Positions 46,001-58,358 of a stretch of 64,000 nucleotides of DNA are shown one piece after another (the stretch's first letter is position 1; each line of letters begins with the position of its first letter). The translations under genes and the position numbers were made by a program. The stretch is from Zygnema cylindricum (Eukaryota > Streptophyta > Zygnematophyceae > Zygnematales > Zygnemataceae). The stretch covers positions 1 to 64,000 of the forward strand of contig JBBHKE010001428.1 of assembly GCA_037447655.1 (NCBI GenBank), in the 5' to 3' direction. A model generated the notes under the pieces. It worked only from the letters and a program-made list of their open reading frames with translations, did not search any database and was not told the DNA's origin.

Positions 46001-47398
46001 TAGCGAAAGGATTTACCCAAAAGGAGGGGATTGATTATGAGGAGACCTTTGCTCCAATTGTTCGGTTCCCATCAGTAAGGATTCTCCTTTGTCTGACAGC
46101 AACTGGAGACATGGAAATACACCAGATGGACATTAAGACTGCATTTCTTAATGGTGAGTTAGAGGAAGAAATTTTTATGAGGCAACCAGAGGGGTTTGTT
46201 CGTGGAGGCAGGAGAAGAGGGAAAATTCTGCAGGCTCATAAAGTTTTTATATGGAGTGAAGCAGGCTCCCCGACAGTGGAATAAGAAACTATATGAGTTT
46301 CTCACCGGTCTGGGATATATCCGGATCATCTTTGACAATTCTACCTATATGGTTGAAGATGAGAATGGTGTCATTTTATTGCAATTTATGTGGATGATTA
46401 GCTTGTATTGAGTAAATCTTTGGAGAAGATCAATAGGCTAAAGAAAGATCTTAGGGGCAGATTTGATATGAAGGATTTAGGTGAGGCAAAATATATTTTG
46501 GGGATGCAAATGGAGAAAGATAGGGGGAAAAGGATTATCAAACTTACTCAAAAAAAAACAATAGGTAATATACTTGAAAAGCTCTAAATGGAAAAGGCTA
46601 TTAGTTGTACCACTCCCACGGACTTGAAAAAAGTAAGTGATGGGAGTGTAGAAGGAGGAATGATGATCTTAGATGATCAGATGAGTCCAAAAGAGAGAGA
46701 GTTTATGAAGTCTATCTCTTGTAGACAAGTCGTAGGAAATTTGATCTATTTTATGACCTGTACCAGGCCGGACATAGCGGCAGCAATAGCACTCATCAGC
46801 AGGAGTCTTAATGATCCTAGGAAGAGAGATTGGGAGCCAGCCAAGAGAGTCATGAGATTCGGTGGGAACTAGAGAGTTATGGTTACATTTGGGAGGGGAG
46901 CACACTGATATCACTACTTGGAGTGATGCCAATTATGGGGATGCACCTATGAGAAGATGCACTTCTGGGTATATGTTGTATATGGGGGAAGGTGCTTGTT
47001 GTTGGAGTAGTAAACAACAAAAGGTGGTTGCTCAGTCTACTATGGAGGCTGAGTATATGGCCTCTTGTTCGGCTATAAAGAGTTGATGTGAGTGAAATCC
47101 TTGTAGCAAGAATTAGGGTATATGAAGGAGGGAGTGCATGAAGTTTTTTGTGATAATCAGGCTGCCATTGCCATTGCAGCCAATCCAAAACATCATTTTA
47201 AGGCTAAACATATGGACATAAAATTGAGCTTCGTGAGGGAAAAAGTTGAAAATAAAATTGTAAATCTTGTGTATAAATCCGATGAAGAAATGGTGGTTGA
47301 CATGATGACCAAACCTGTGCCTTCTCCAAAGTTAATATATTGTAGGGAAAAATGTGGATTAAAAGAAAAATTAAAATTAGACTAGAAAATAAAAGGAG
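43060..47398 (+). pseudogene. Copia element 4 interior (degenerate gag-pol)
   Basis: The closest relative of Copia-1 in the array. The zinc knuckle is intact (CHFCKKSGHFIADC near 43,915), unlike in Copia-1. Protease WIIDSGASMHM near 44,173 is intact. Integrase, RT and RNase H (DANYGD, MEAEYMA, CDNQAAIAIA) are all present, but there are many stops (first at 43,057-43,059, LTR edge) and frameshifts, for example at the YVDD region near 46,390. Confidence 0.9.
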
Positions 47399-48405
47399 TG
47401 TTGAAATAAGTAGTTTTTTGGTATTGTCTAGGTCTAAAATAATTAGCGGAAACAGATAAAGAAAATGCAGGCAACCTGCCTCTATCTCTTCTCTTTTGCC
47501 CCCATACTTGTTGTAGTCACAGAAGGAGAGAGAGAGCGATGGGGCCATGGCTGCCTCAGCTCCATAGGATGGACTAAAGAGTGACTTAAGTCACTCTCAA
47601 CAAAAGTTTGAGTCCGGTAGGACTCGAACCTTCGACCGGCAGAGCGCGACGTAACCGTTAGCTCTAACTAGTTTGTCGTAGAAGTCCGTTAGAAGATACA
47701 GGGTTTGATAACTATCTAAACTATTCTATAATACTGAAATCATTTAACTAAAATGTGGACGAATGAACATAGAACTTGTTAAGGTTTAGTGCGAACGTCA
47801 TTTCGCACGAAACAAATGAATCGGACATTTGTTTCAACGGTCGACATTTAATGTCGGATTTAATCCGATGGCGCACGTCATCGCCGAGATCGCCGAATGG
47901 TCACTTTGGCTTTTATAGACGTGGCATGACCTGGCACCGTGTGGAAGGATGACATTCGGTCGCGGGAATTCTGGAGAATATACGAACGAGTGGAAAAGTG
48001 ACAAGAGTCCACTCAGTAGCCTTGTCGTACACTGGCCGTACAGAAAGTACATCGACCGTAGTACCATTTTTGTACTTTACAGTTATATGATTGGTTTGTA
48101 CTTCAGTAGATAGGGGTTGTGAGAGAGGTTTAGGACTTAGGAAATTTTTGGTAGATAGTCACCTCTCTCTCTAAGAGAGTTTTGTATAAATTGGCATTTT
48201 TGTCAGCTCATAACTAATCGGCTGGTTGGCCGTTTTCAGTGATTCTTTTTGCTACGGACTCAGGGGAGTCCAGGTTGCAAAGAGGTGCAGTCAAACTGCC
48301 ATTTTGCCTTCCTGGACGGCAGTGGTTGTGGCTTGAAGTGGGCTAGTTAAATACTATCTAGAGGTTTTCTATATTCTGTGGTCCAATGGAGGACACGGAA
48401 TTGCA
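47399..48405 (+). repeat. LTR-d (3' LTR of element 4)
   Basis: TGTTGAAATAAG...GGAATTGCA, 1,007 bp, preceded by a purine tract. Ends in CA, directly abutting the interior of element 5. Confidence 0.9.
47606..47680 (-). other. Antisense tRNA-like segment in LTR-d
   Basis: - strand: CTAGTTAGAGCTAACGG (D-arm-like), then GAAGGTTCGAGTCC (exact B-box) with flanking CCGG pairing potential. Clear tRNA ancestry; acceptor stem not paired. Confidence 0.6.
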
Positions 48406-51400
48406 CGCACATGTGCTTGAACAAGGCAATTTTCAAAAATTTGAAATCCACACTCGAGAAAAATATGTACTATGATTGTGGTATGAGTGTACAAACATGT
48501 GGTATTGGTGATGTCTCCTTGATAGTTAATGTAGAAAAAAAGGCAGTTGAGAGAACTCTTCACAATGTTCTCTATGTTCTTGATTTTCAAGAAAAAAATG
48601 TTTTCGACTTCTTTGGGAGAAAGTAAAGGGTTTGAAGTCAATTTGAAACATGGTCGGCAGGTTGTTTGCAAGAATGGAAAGATCGCGGTCACAATCACTA
48701 GAGATGCCAACAAAATGTAACGAAAAGATATGTGTGATTAGAAAGAAAATAATGTTTTGTATTCTAAGGCATTTTCTTTAGACGAGTTGTGGCATAAGTG
48801 GTTAGGCCATGTGAACTATGACAGTTTGAAAAAAATGGTACATGTTGGTAAATTAGAAGGAGTCACTCTTTCGGATCAGTCAGCTAATTACCGTTTCTTC
48901 AAAAATTTGAACACCGGTCCACTAAACTTTTGCAACTAATTCATTCTAATGTTTTCGGCCTTGTACAGGTACCATCTGCCAAGGGGATGCCAAGGGGATG
49001 AAATATACGGTTACATTTACAGGTGATTTTTTGAGGTTTACTAAAGTTTGCTACATGAGGGACAACAGTGATGTCTTCAGCCACTTCCAAAACTACAAAG
49101 CATGGGTGGAGAAACTACATTGTCTGCCAATTCTGGACCTCAAATCGGACAACGACGGTGAATATACGTCAAAAGAGTTTGAACACTTCCTACTTAAAGA
49201 AGGTATTAGTCATCAGCTAATTGCTCCATATTCACTGGAACAAGATAAGGTTTCAAAGAGACTAAATAGAACTATCACAAAGAGCACAAGGTCGAAGCTT
49301 GCAGATAAGGATGTGGATCCGAAATTTTGGGCTGAAGCATTGAATTATGTTGTTTATATAAAGAACAGAATAGGGTCAAGATCGGTAGCGGCTACTCCTT
49401 ACAAGGTCTAGACTGGTAAAAAACCAGATGTTAGTCATTTCAAAGTTTTTGGTAGCAAATGCTTTATTTTAGATAGATCTAAAGACAGATGGAAAATGGA
49501 ACCTAAAGGATTACCTGGTATTTTGTTGGGGTAAGATAACCACTCTATAGGGTATAGAGTCTTTGTATTTGAGAATCAGAAAACAATTGTAGCAAAGAAT
49601 ATTATTGTAAAGGATGAGCTTGACTCGATAGATTTATTCAAAATGACAGACAAACAAAAGCAAGTATAAATACTGGAATATGTCATTTTCGATTGCAAAC
49701 AAGAGATTGTCACACAGATGCAAAGGCCTCCGGTGGTGACACCGTTGTCTCAAATCCACCAAGTTCCTCAACAAGTTCACTTTCAGTCCGGTGACCAGAA
49801 TTTGAATCCTAGAGATTGTGCACAGAGACAAAAGAGAAATGCGAGGGATCCCACAATTTCAACCTCATAATTTTTGGGGGGAAGACGATCCAGTAGCTGG
49901 CTAAAAGTAAACTCCCACTTTGCCTACTCTGCGGCCTCAAGGGAGCCTCTGACTATTCGGGAAGCCTTCTCATCACCAGAACGACATCAATGGATCGAGG
50001 CAGCTAACGACGAAATGAAGACGATCATGGAAGCTCAGACATGGGAGCTTGTGGATCTTCCTCCGGGCCGAAAAGCGATCAGAAGCAAAAAGGTATTCAA
50101 GGTGAAGTTAAATCCCGATAATACCATTGAACGATACAAGGCTAGGCTTGTGGCAAAGGGGTATAATCAAAAAGAAGGAATTGATTTTGAAGAAACGTTT
50201 TCTCCGGTTGTAAGATTTCCGAATGTTAGGATTTTGTTGTCCGTAGCTTCTATAGAAGATACGGAAATACATTAAATAGATGTAAAAACAACCTTCTTGC
50301 ATGGAGAGCTAGAAAAGCTCATTTACATGCAGCAACCTGAAATGTATACAGAGCAAGGAAAAGAGCACTTAGTATGCAAATTGTTAAAATCTCTGTACTG
50401 TCTAAAATAGGGCCTGTCTAAAATATGAAATGAAATCTGAAGCTTCATGAATTCTTAACTAGCCTAGGATTTTAAAGGATAAGCTATGATCATTCTGTCT
50501 ACGTTCTAAAGGGTGAGGATGGGACAGTGTATATAGCGGTATATGTAGATGATTTACTATTAATTAACAAATCAACGGTTGAAAGTAATAAAACCAAAAC
50601 TGCCTTAAATTCACCGTTCGAGATGAAAGACCTCGGTGAGGCCAAATATATTTTGGGTATAGAAAGGGATAGAAATAAGAGATTAACAAAATTGACATAA
50701 AAAGAGGCTATTGGAGACATATAAGATGAGTATGGAATGCGGGGGCAAAAGGGTGTATAACTTCAATGGAGTTTCAGCAGAAAATAGAGGGAGAAGAGAC
50801 AAAACCTGGTGTTATTGTTAGTGGGTATTTAAAGTCAAGGGAGGATGATCCTTTGACACTAATACCTTACAGACAAATAGTGGGAAATTTAATATATTTC
50901 ATGAACTGTACCCGTCTTGATATTGTTGCAGCAGTTGGGGTACTAAGCAGAAGTCTCGAGAATCCGAGAAAATCTGAGCGTGATGCAGCAAGGAAAGTCT
51001 TAAGATATTTGGCAAGAACAAAAGACCTCAAACCCACACTAGGCGGAGGAGAAGTGAAGCTGCAAACATAGAGTGATGCAAGCTATGGCGACATACCAAG
51101 CCAGAAATCCAGCACCAGATTTGTTCTGCAAATTGGGAACGAGACTTACTGCGGGAGTTGCAAACTTCATAAAGTCACGCCACAGTCAACAATAGAGTCC
51201 GAGTACATGGCAGCGAGCTTTGCCCTTAAAAAACTCTTATGGGTAAAATCCATGTTGCAAAAATTGGGATACATGCAGGTTGGTCCACAGGTGATCTGGT
51301 GTGATAACCAGGCTGCCATTGCCTCTAACCCGAGTCACCACTTCAAGAGTAAGCACATGGATGTAAGATTACATCGTGTAAGAGAAAAAGTGTTTTCCGG

Positions 51401-51538
51401 GGTGATTAAATAATGTTGTTTTCCAGATGCAAAAATGATTGCTAATATGCTCACTAAAGCTTTTCCTACTTCTAAGCTGAAGTATTGTAGGGATGCAATG
51501 GGACAAGGTGACTAGCTGAGTCTAAAGCTTTAGAGAAG
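48406..51538 (+). pseudogene. Copia element 5 interior (5'-truncated)
   Basis: A second copia family. It begins within the protease region (MCLNKAIFKNLKS, matching MYWNKAIFTNLKS of element 7). GAG_pre-integrase (LWHKWLGHVNYDSL near 48,790), integrase (SDNDGEYTS), RT (VYVDDLLLINKS near 50,545) and RNase H (CDNQAAIA near 51,300) follow. Multiple stops. Gag and the 5' LTR are absent because the LTR-d array cuts it off. Confidence 0.88.
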
Positions 51539-52479
51539 TGTTGATTTTGGAAAGCATTAAGTCTTAGTAAACAGATGTGTGAGGGGAAGTTTTAGGAGTT
51601 AGAATGTCTTATGTTTAGAATCGTGTCATGGTTACCTCAATAGTATGACAACGGTAGAAAGATAATAAAGTGTAGCGTAAGTCTACAATGACACGCGTCG
51701 TCATTTGAGGACACTGCAGATATTTTAGAATGGCGCCGACGCCCATATACGCTTGTCACACATCGAACGGGTGGAATCTCAGAATCGGAAGGACAAGAAG
51801 GAAAGCGGCTATTTTGGATATGATTCGGTACGGGGCAACGCAGCCTCGGTTAATATGAATCAAATCGACTGACGAGATTCATAAAAAGATCACAGGTGAC
51901 TTAGTTGGCAGATGTTTTTTGCAACAACTGCATGGACATATCCGGACAGTAGTAACTAAGCCAGCGCCAAGTATTTGTACAATCACTTAGTATACATCTT
52001 TGAGTAATATTGATTGTACAGTGGTAGATTAGTTTTAGCGTGATTAGGAGTATTTAGATTTTAGTGGCATTTTGGTTTTTGGACGTACCTCTCAAGTACA
52101 CTTGCATTGCAGGTACAACACTATGTAATAGGAAAAATAATAGTAGATGCTCACTACGAGTATAAGACTTAGGACTTAGAACATTTTATGTTATCTAGAC
52201 TTTTAGAGTGTTGAATCTGCAAAATGTTTTTGGGAAACGTCTAAGTCCTATATCTTGAAGTATGTTAAATCAATTGGGCTGAAACTTTGGGAGTTGTTAG
52301 TATTTGTGATATTATATAATGTGGTATAGTTTGAAGCAGTTTTGACTTTTGTTTCAGGTTTGGTGAGCTGTAGAAAACAGTTGTTTGTTAGGATTCTTGG
52401 TAAGCTTTTGTGAGTGAATTATGTCTACTTTTACTTCTACTGCTGCTGCTTCACCTGCTCCAATGGTCGTTGAACAACA
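51539..52479 (+). repeat. Element 5 3' LTR
   Basis: TGTTGATTTTGG...TTGAACAACA, 941 bp. Its last 59 bp hold an ATG (52,421) and a Ser/Thr/Ala-rich frame (MSTFTSTAAASPAPM), like the LTR end of element 7. It is followed by element 6 sequence, so element 5 seems to have inserted into element 6. Confidence 0.7.
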
Positions 52480-52754
52480 TACTCCAATGTCTTATCTGAT
52501 AATGTTTTGTGGCACAAGAGGCTGGGTCATGAACACACTGACAGGTTGGAAAAAATGGTAAAAAATGATATGGTAGGAGTTAAACTTGGTCAACAACAGT
52601 GAAGTATTTGTGATGGGTGTGCTTTGGGTAAGCTTGAAAAACTTCCTTTACCACAAGCCTCAGATATCAGAGCAACTAACCTCTTCGAACTTAGATATCA
52701 GAGCAGCTAACCTCTTCAAACTTATTTATTCAGATGTGTGAGGACCCTCCAAAA
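52480..52754 (+). pseudogene. Element 6: GAG_pre-integrase fragment
   Basis: SDNVLWHKRLGHEHTDRLEK, then CDGCALGKLEKLPLPQAS and YSDV-stop-GP, the start of the integrase core. A roughly 25-bp direct repeat (TCAGATATCAGAGCAACTAA / TTAGATATCAGAGCAGCTAA) lies near 52,660-52,710. Confidence 0.75.
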
Positions 52755-54143
52755 TGTTGTTCTTTGGTATAAAATAGACCGCAGAAGCCGCCCAAACTAT
52801 CACCCAAAAAGGTAAGCAAAGCTAGGCCAATTAACAATCATTTGAAATGCATCCTGTACATGCGTGCACAAACGCAACAAACATGCATACACAGATGCAT
52901 CAACAATCGACACGTATCGTGAAAGCAAAATGAGCAATGATACGATGAATGGATTAACAACTAGGGTTTCATGGTGTAATATATATCATCATCACGAATA
53001 AACCCTAGAAAAGCATTGGCTAACAAATATAGATATAACATTTATATAAGTAACACAGATGCATCAATAACAAATGTATAATTAAAGTATACCAATCAAT
53101 ATATCATTCAAAAGCACCTGTGAAAACCCTAAAATACTATTATGAGGTTCTTATTTTTTAACCAAAGATTAATTAACGTATTCCTATATATACATTTGTG
53201 AGCTATCAATGAATCACTAAGTGTCAAAATTACCAACGTAAATTACGTAACTGTCACTAAATCCTATTTACGCATAATAACCTTCTTAGTAGGAATAAAC
53301 TAATCGTATGCGTACACCTGAGAGTCAAGCAATCGTAAGCGTACACTTGTCTACAAGTACAATATTTTATACACACAAATTTAACTGTCAAAACCATAAT
53401 TGACCACGTAAATAATAAAGTCATAAAAAACTCTAATTTATAATATACAAATAAGACAAAAAAATGTTGTTCCAAATATTTACAAGTACACACAATCTCA
53501 CAAAATCGTATGTTGAGTCATGCTGAGTCACTCAACGAAACTTCTTGATTTTCGTTAAAGAATCCGCGATGTCCAAAATATACATCTTGTGATTTGACGC
53601 GAGTTCGCGTCCCAACTACTTGAAAAAGATCGGCTGCCTATATCCACCATCCGTCACTCTTTTTCAACACCCTCGATGTCGCGCCACATGGTACCAAAGT
53701 CCACTTGACGAAACGACGTCATACCATCCAAATCTAGCCATACCCTAACCATGCACTTCGTCATGAATGCAGCCTGCCGAAATAAAGGTACACCTGTCCA
53801 AAATAGATTATACGTACCAGCGGCGTCCTTTTTCATAAATGCTGTCGCATTATGTTTCGTACGGCCGGCGTACACTCTAAAACATTTCGAATATTTAACA
53901 TTGGATCGCGAAGCGATCCGCCGTCCATTTCTCCACGCATTTTGCGCCACTCAATTAGTCCTTTACGTCCCTTTAACTTTATTAATACATTCACTCCCCC
54001 AATCCACAAATCCATTCGAACCTCCATTCGCACCACCACAATACTTTCGGTAATTAACTACGCATGCAAACACGCGCACGCACCAAACATCGCATACGCA
54101 CAAAACGTCGCGTACGCACGAAACTAACTTTTCAAAAACAACA
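52755..54143 (-). repeat. Solo LTR of a third copia family, - strand
   Basis: On the - strand it runs TGTTGTTTTTGAAAAG...AAGAACAACA, 1,389 bp. It is flanked by CAAAA (52,750-52,754) and CAAAT (54,144-54,148), a near-perfect 5-bp duplication. Open frames inside (53,654-54,053) are not genes. Confidence 0.75.
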
Positions 54144-55055
54144 CAAATTACCATCGCTTGCTGGCAGCAAATACTTTGTTACATTCACAGATGACTTCTC
54201 CAAATTAGCAGGATCTATTTCATGAAAGAGAAAAAGAAGGTCTTCACCCACTTCCAACACTTTCAGATCTGGGCGGAGAAGCTTCATGGCAGATCCATTT
54301 TTTCCTTAATATATGATAATAGAGGTGAATAAACTTTCAATGAGTTTGCTGCTTATTTGAGAGAAAATGGTATCGCACACTAAGAGCAGAGTGGAGTTTC
54401 AAAAAGACTGAAAAAGCTTAATAGAACTATAAATGAGAGTGTGAAATATATGATGGCTGATAAGGGAATAGACACTAATTTTTGGGCTGAAGCTTATCAA
54501 ACTGCAGCTTATATTAAGAACATATTACAAACTAGATCTGTTCAAGAAAAGACACCTTACGAAGTGTGGACTGGCAAAAAAACCAGATGTCAGTCACTTC
54601 AGAGTTTTTGTTAACAATGGCTTTGTACTAGATAACTTACCAAACTAGAAATTGAGTGAAAAGTCTATACCTGGAATATTCATGGGATATGATGATTGAT
54701 ACAGAGTTTTTTGTGCAGGAAAACAAACCATACAGATTTCCAGAAATATTCAGGTGAGGGATGAGAGTGAGTCGATAGACGTATTTAGTATGGATGAAAT
54801 TGAGATGAAGGAAAAACTACGAGAATATGTCATCTTGGATCAGATTCCTTTCCAGTCTTCGGCAGCTTCTCCTTCTTCTTTTACTGGAGTGCCAAATACT
54901 AGAGTACCACCATCCACTGAACAGCCAAAATACTAGAGTACCACCATCCACTGAACAGCCAAGAGCAACTAGTCTTCCTCTTCCTCTAGCTCTAGGCCGA
55001 AATCGACATCCATCAGTTTTAGCCTCAAATCCTCCTCTACCTCAGAGTTGAAATC
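54144..55055 (+). pseudogene. Element 6: integrase core fragment
   Basis: GSKYFVTFTDDFSKL, then MKEKKKVFTHFQHF, DNRGE, LNRTINESVKYMMADKG, FWAEAYQTAAYIKN and TPYEVWTGKK: the integrase catalytic core and C-terminal region, with stops and a frameshift. It ends in a 50-60-bp tandem repeat (AGAGTTGAAATC units) where the + strand solo LTR has inserted. Confidence 0.8.
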
Positions 55056-56057
55056 TGTTGTTTTTTGAAAAGTTAGTTTCGTGCGTACGCAAAGTTTAAT
55101 GCGTACGCAACGTTTCGTGTGTACTTGTGGCAATTTTAATGCGTAATTACTTACTAGATTTACCGTGGAGGTTCAAATTAATTTGCGGATTGGGGGAGTA
55201 ATGATACGAATTGTTTTGTAACGTACGCAATCAAATTGAGTGACGCTAACCAACGCACGTTATTTATGGAATGCGTTGGAGAAATGGACGGCGGGTCGCG
55301 AAGCAATTCGCTATGAAATGTACGAAATATTTGAGTATGTACGTCGAACAAACGAAACATAATGCGACAGGCGGCATTTATGAAAAAAGACGCTGCTGGT
55401 ACATAAAATCTATTTTTGGGAAAGGTGTACTTTATGCTTGACACGCGCATTTATGACAAAGTACATTGTTGCAGTACGAACAAATCAGGGTGGTTTGACG
55501 TCATTTTGTAAAGTGGACTTTTGGACCTCGCGGCGCAATATCAACGGTGCTCGATAAGAGCTATGGAGAGCGAACAAAGGCTGCCGTTATTTTTGGCGAT
55601 ATTTTAAGCAGCAGACCTTTTTGAGGTTGATGTAAATATTCTGTACGGTTGACGGCGGGGTTCTTGATTGATAAGGATAAGAGTACCGAATTGTGGTACG
55701 GTGTAGATTAGATGTAATTTTTCACTTGCATATGTAGGACTTAGAATATTTTTTTGGAGTTAGGAATTCCTTGTAATGAAAACTGCGAAGCAGTTTTAGG
55801 AGTTTTTGAATTGCAAGATCATTGTGATTTTTGGGCAAAACCTTGTAAAACTCTGCATGTGGTTTTTCGGTTATATTATCTATATTGTGGAAAATTTGCA
55901 GACCTAATGTCTTTCTGGTTTTCTTGGGGCTTCATTGTGAAGGTGGTCTTTTTGTGGGTTATAGTGAGGGTTTTCTCTTTTGTGATTTGCTCTGTTTTGG
56001 GGTAGTTTGTGGTGCTTCCGAGGGTAAATCCAAGGCTAAAAATGGCTATGGACAACA
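55056..56057 (+). repeat. Solo LTR of the third copia family, + strand
   Basis: TGTTGTTTTTTGAAAAG...GGCTATGGACAACA, 1,002 bp, flanked by AAATC (55,051-55,055) and AAATT (56,058-56,062). Homologous to 52,755-54,143 in opposite orientation. The last 16 bp contain ATGGCTATGGAC, a likely gag start inside the LTR. Confidence 0.75.
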
Positions 56058-57438
56058 AAATTGACATCTAACAGTTTTAGCTTCATATCCTTATTTTCCT
56101 CTTCCTCAGAGTTGAAATCAACATCCAACAATTCCAACCTCAGATTTTTCCGGTGGGAAGAAGACAAAGTCCTTGCTTGAGGGGAGAACAAGTTCAATAC
56201 GTTTTTTTCCAAGTACTATGGAGCATCTTACCATTTAGGAAGTAATTTGTATTCCTGAATAGGATCACTGAATTGCAACAACAAATGATGAAATGAAGTT
56301 GATTATGGAAGCTTAAACGTGGAAGCTTGTGGAGCTTTCACCAGATCGGAAAGCCATTGGCTCCAAGTGGATCTCATAAGTGAAGCTCAACCCAGACAAT
56401 ACCATTGAAAGGTAAACATCTCGGCTAGTTGGAAAAGGCTTTCGTCAAAAGGAGGGAATAGACTATGAGGAAACCTTCTCTCTTATTGTTAGGTTTCCTA
56501 CTGTTAGAGTCTTCTTGTCCTTACTTGCAATTGAGAATATGGAGTTGCATCAAATAGATGGTAAAATCTGCTTTTTTTTATTGAGTCTTAGAAGAAGTGA
56601 TTTATATGAAACAACATGAAAGGTATGCAAAAATAAAGAAGGAAAATCTTGTTTGTAAACTGTTGAATTCGTTATATGGATTGCAACAGGCTCCACGATA
56701 GTGGAATATGAAGTTAGATGAGTTTCTTACTAGTTTAGGTTTCACAGGGATCACCTCACATCACTCTGTTTATTTTATGGAAGGAAAAGATGGTGTGATC
56801 TATGTAGCACTATATGTGGATGATCTGCTGCTTATCAGTAAATCTATGAATGAGATAAACAAGATAAAAATAGTTATGAATGCAAAGTTTGAAATGAAGG
56901 ACTTACGTGAGGCAAAGGATATCCAAGGCATTCAAGGAGAGAAAGATAGGAATCAGAGGGTGATTTATCTTACTAAGAGAGAGGAAATTGGAAATATACT
57001 ATAAAGATTTGGCAAGGCAGAGGAAAAGGGGAGTGCCACTCCTATGGAGTTCAGGCAAAAGGTTGAAGGAAAAGAGACAGATGGATGAATGATACTCGAA
57101 GATGACATGGAACGAGGGGAGTCAAACTACATATCCATAATTCTATAATTTCCTACTAGCAAGTTGTTGGGAGGCTTAACTACTTCATGAACTACACTCA
57201 TCCTGATATTGCAGCGGCAGTTGGAGCTTTGAGTCAAAGCCTTTAGAACCCAAAGAGATCAAATTGGGAGGAAGCAAAACGAGACCTTAAATATCTTGTA
57301 AGAAAACTGGATCTCCGACTTTCTCTAAAAGGAGATGAAGTGAAGATCAACACCTATAACGATGCGAGTTATGGCGATATGCCAAGTCAACGCTCTACCA
57401 CTAGATGCATTATAAAGATCAGTGATAGTACTTACTGT
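56058..57438 (+). pseudogene. Element 6: RT and partial RNase H fragment
   Basis: RT start (NDEMKLIMEA), [39 protein letters not shown] and VALYVDDLLLISKSM near 56,800, then RNase H (NDASYGDMPSQRSTTR). Stops are frequent. It is cut at STYCC by element 7 and continues at 63,459. Confidence 0.85.
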
Positions 57439-58358
57439 TGTTGTTTTATGACTACCGGTGCAGGTGGAGCTGTAGCAGTAGTTGTAGAAATAGACATGAC
57501 TAAAACATAAGTTTAACAATAATCCTTTCATATACCAGTTTTCCACTCACTATAAACTTTGATCCATAGATCCAAATTACATCAAATTCAGCATACACAT
57601 AAAACACCATACACACTGTCAATTTCCAAAATTGCAGCACAATTAAACCACTTAACTATAAGATATGACTACAACAAGTTTCCCAAAGTCTGCCTTTTAG
57701 AGTTTCATAATCCCAAACTGGATGATACAAAATTAGCTAAGTCTTAAACTTTATACACTAAGAATATATCTACAGCTAACTAACAAATCATAACCAAACA
57801 CTAGGCATTGTAGTACTGTACTAAAATACGACAGGGTACCAAAATTGTACGTCACTGTACTCAAGGTACTTCTAAATCCCTATTTGCTGCTAGTTGTAAT
57901 CTAAATAGTGAAAAACTAAATTATAATGCGCTAAACTACAGTTGTATGTGTTCTAGTATTCACAAAATAGAATCTGTACAACTAATGTTTGTGTCGCTTA
58001 ATCACTTCTGGTCCCCGCTTAAATCACGTTCGTTCACTTGATTCGTATCAATGATTCAGTCTTGTTCCATACGTAACATATCTCTCGGATAATTGCTTTT
58101 GACTCTGTCTCACTAATCATGAGAGTCCGCTCGTTCGATGGTTGACATGTGTAGGTTAATGTCGGCGCCTTGCGAAATACTTGCATATGCCTTAGATGTC
58201 GACATGTGTCTTTATAGAAGTACAGTACACTCTATTGTCCTTCTACTACTGTAACACTAATAGAGGTATGTATTATAGATGACTTAGACCAAAACTATTC
58301 TATGTCCTAAACCTCTCCTCAGAGCCCTATCTACTGAGATAAAACTTTAAATTCAAGA
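57439..58358 (-). repeat. Element 7 3' LTR
   Basis: - strand: TCTTGAATTTAAAG...CATAAAACAACA. It includes the ATG at 57,505 and a short Ser/Thr/Ala/Pro frame (MSISTTTATAPPAPVV), so the LTR end carries the gag start. Confidence 0.8.

Larger units (their letters stand above)
31822..48405 (+). mobile_element. Head-to-tail array: four LTRs and three copia interiors
   Basis: Order: LTR-a, element 2, LTR-b, element 3, LTR-c, element 4, LTR-d. Neighbours share an LTR, as expected from unequal recombination between LTRs, and two junctions carry deletions (LTR-b end/element 3 start; element 3 RT/LTR-c). LTR-a is truncated at its left edge, so no target duplication can be found. All interiors belong to the Copia-1 family and contain many stops and frameshifts. 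Confidence 0.85.

Noticed and set aside
31822-48405. Elements 2-4 as three independent insertions
   Set aside because: Adjacent interiors share single LTRs and no target duplications are found between them.
53654-54053. Host gene suggested by ~100-codon frames on both strands
   Set aside because: They lie in a solo LTR with target duplications and recur, inverted, at 55,180-55,450.
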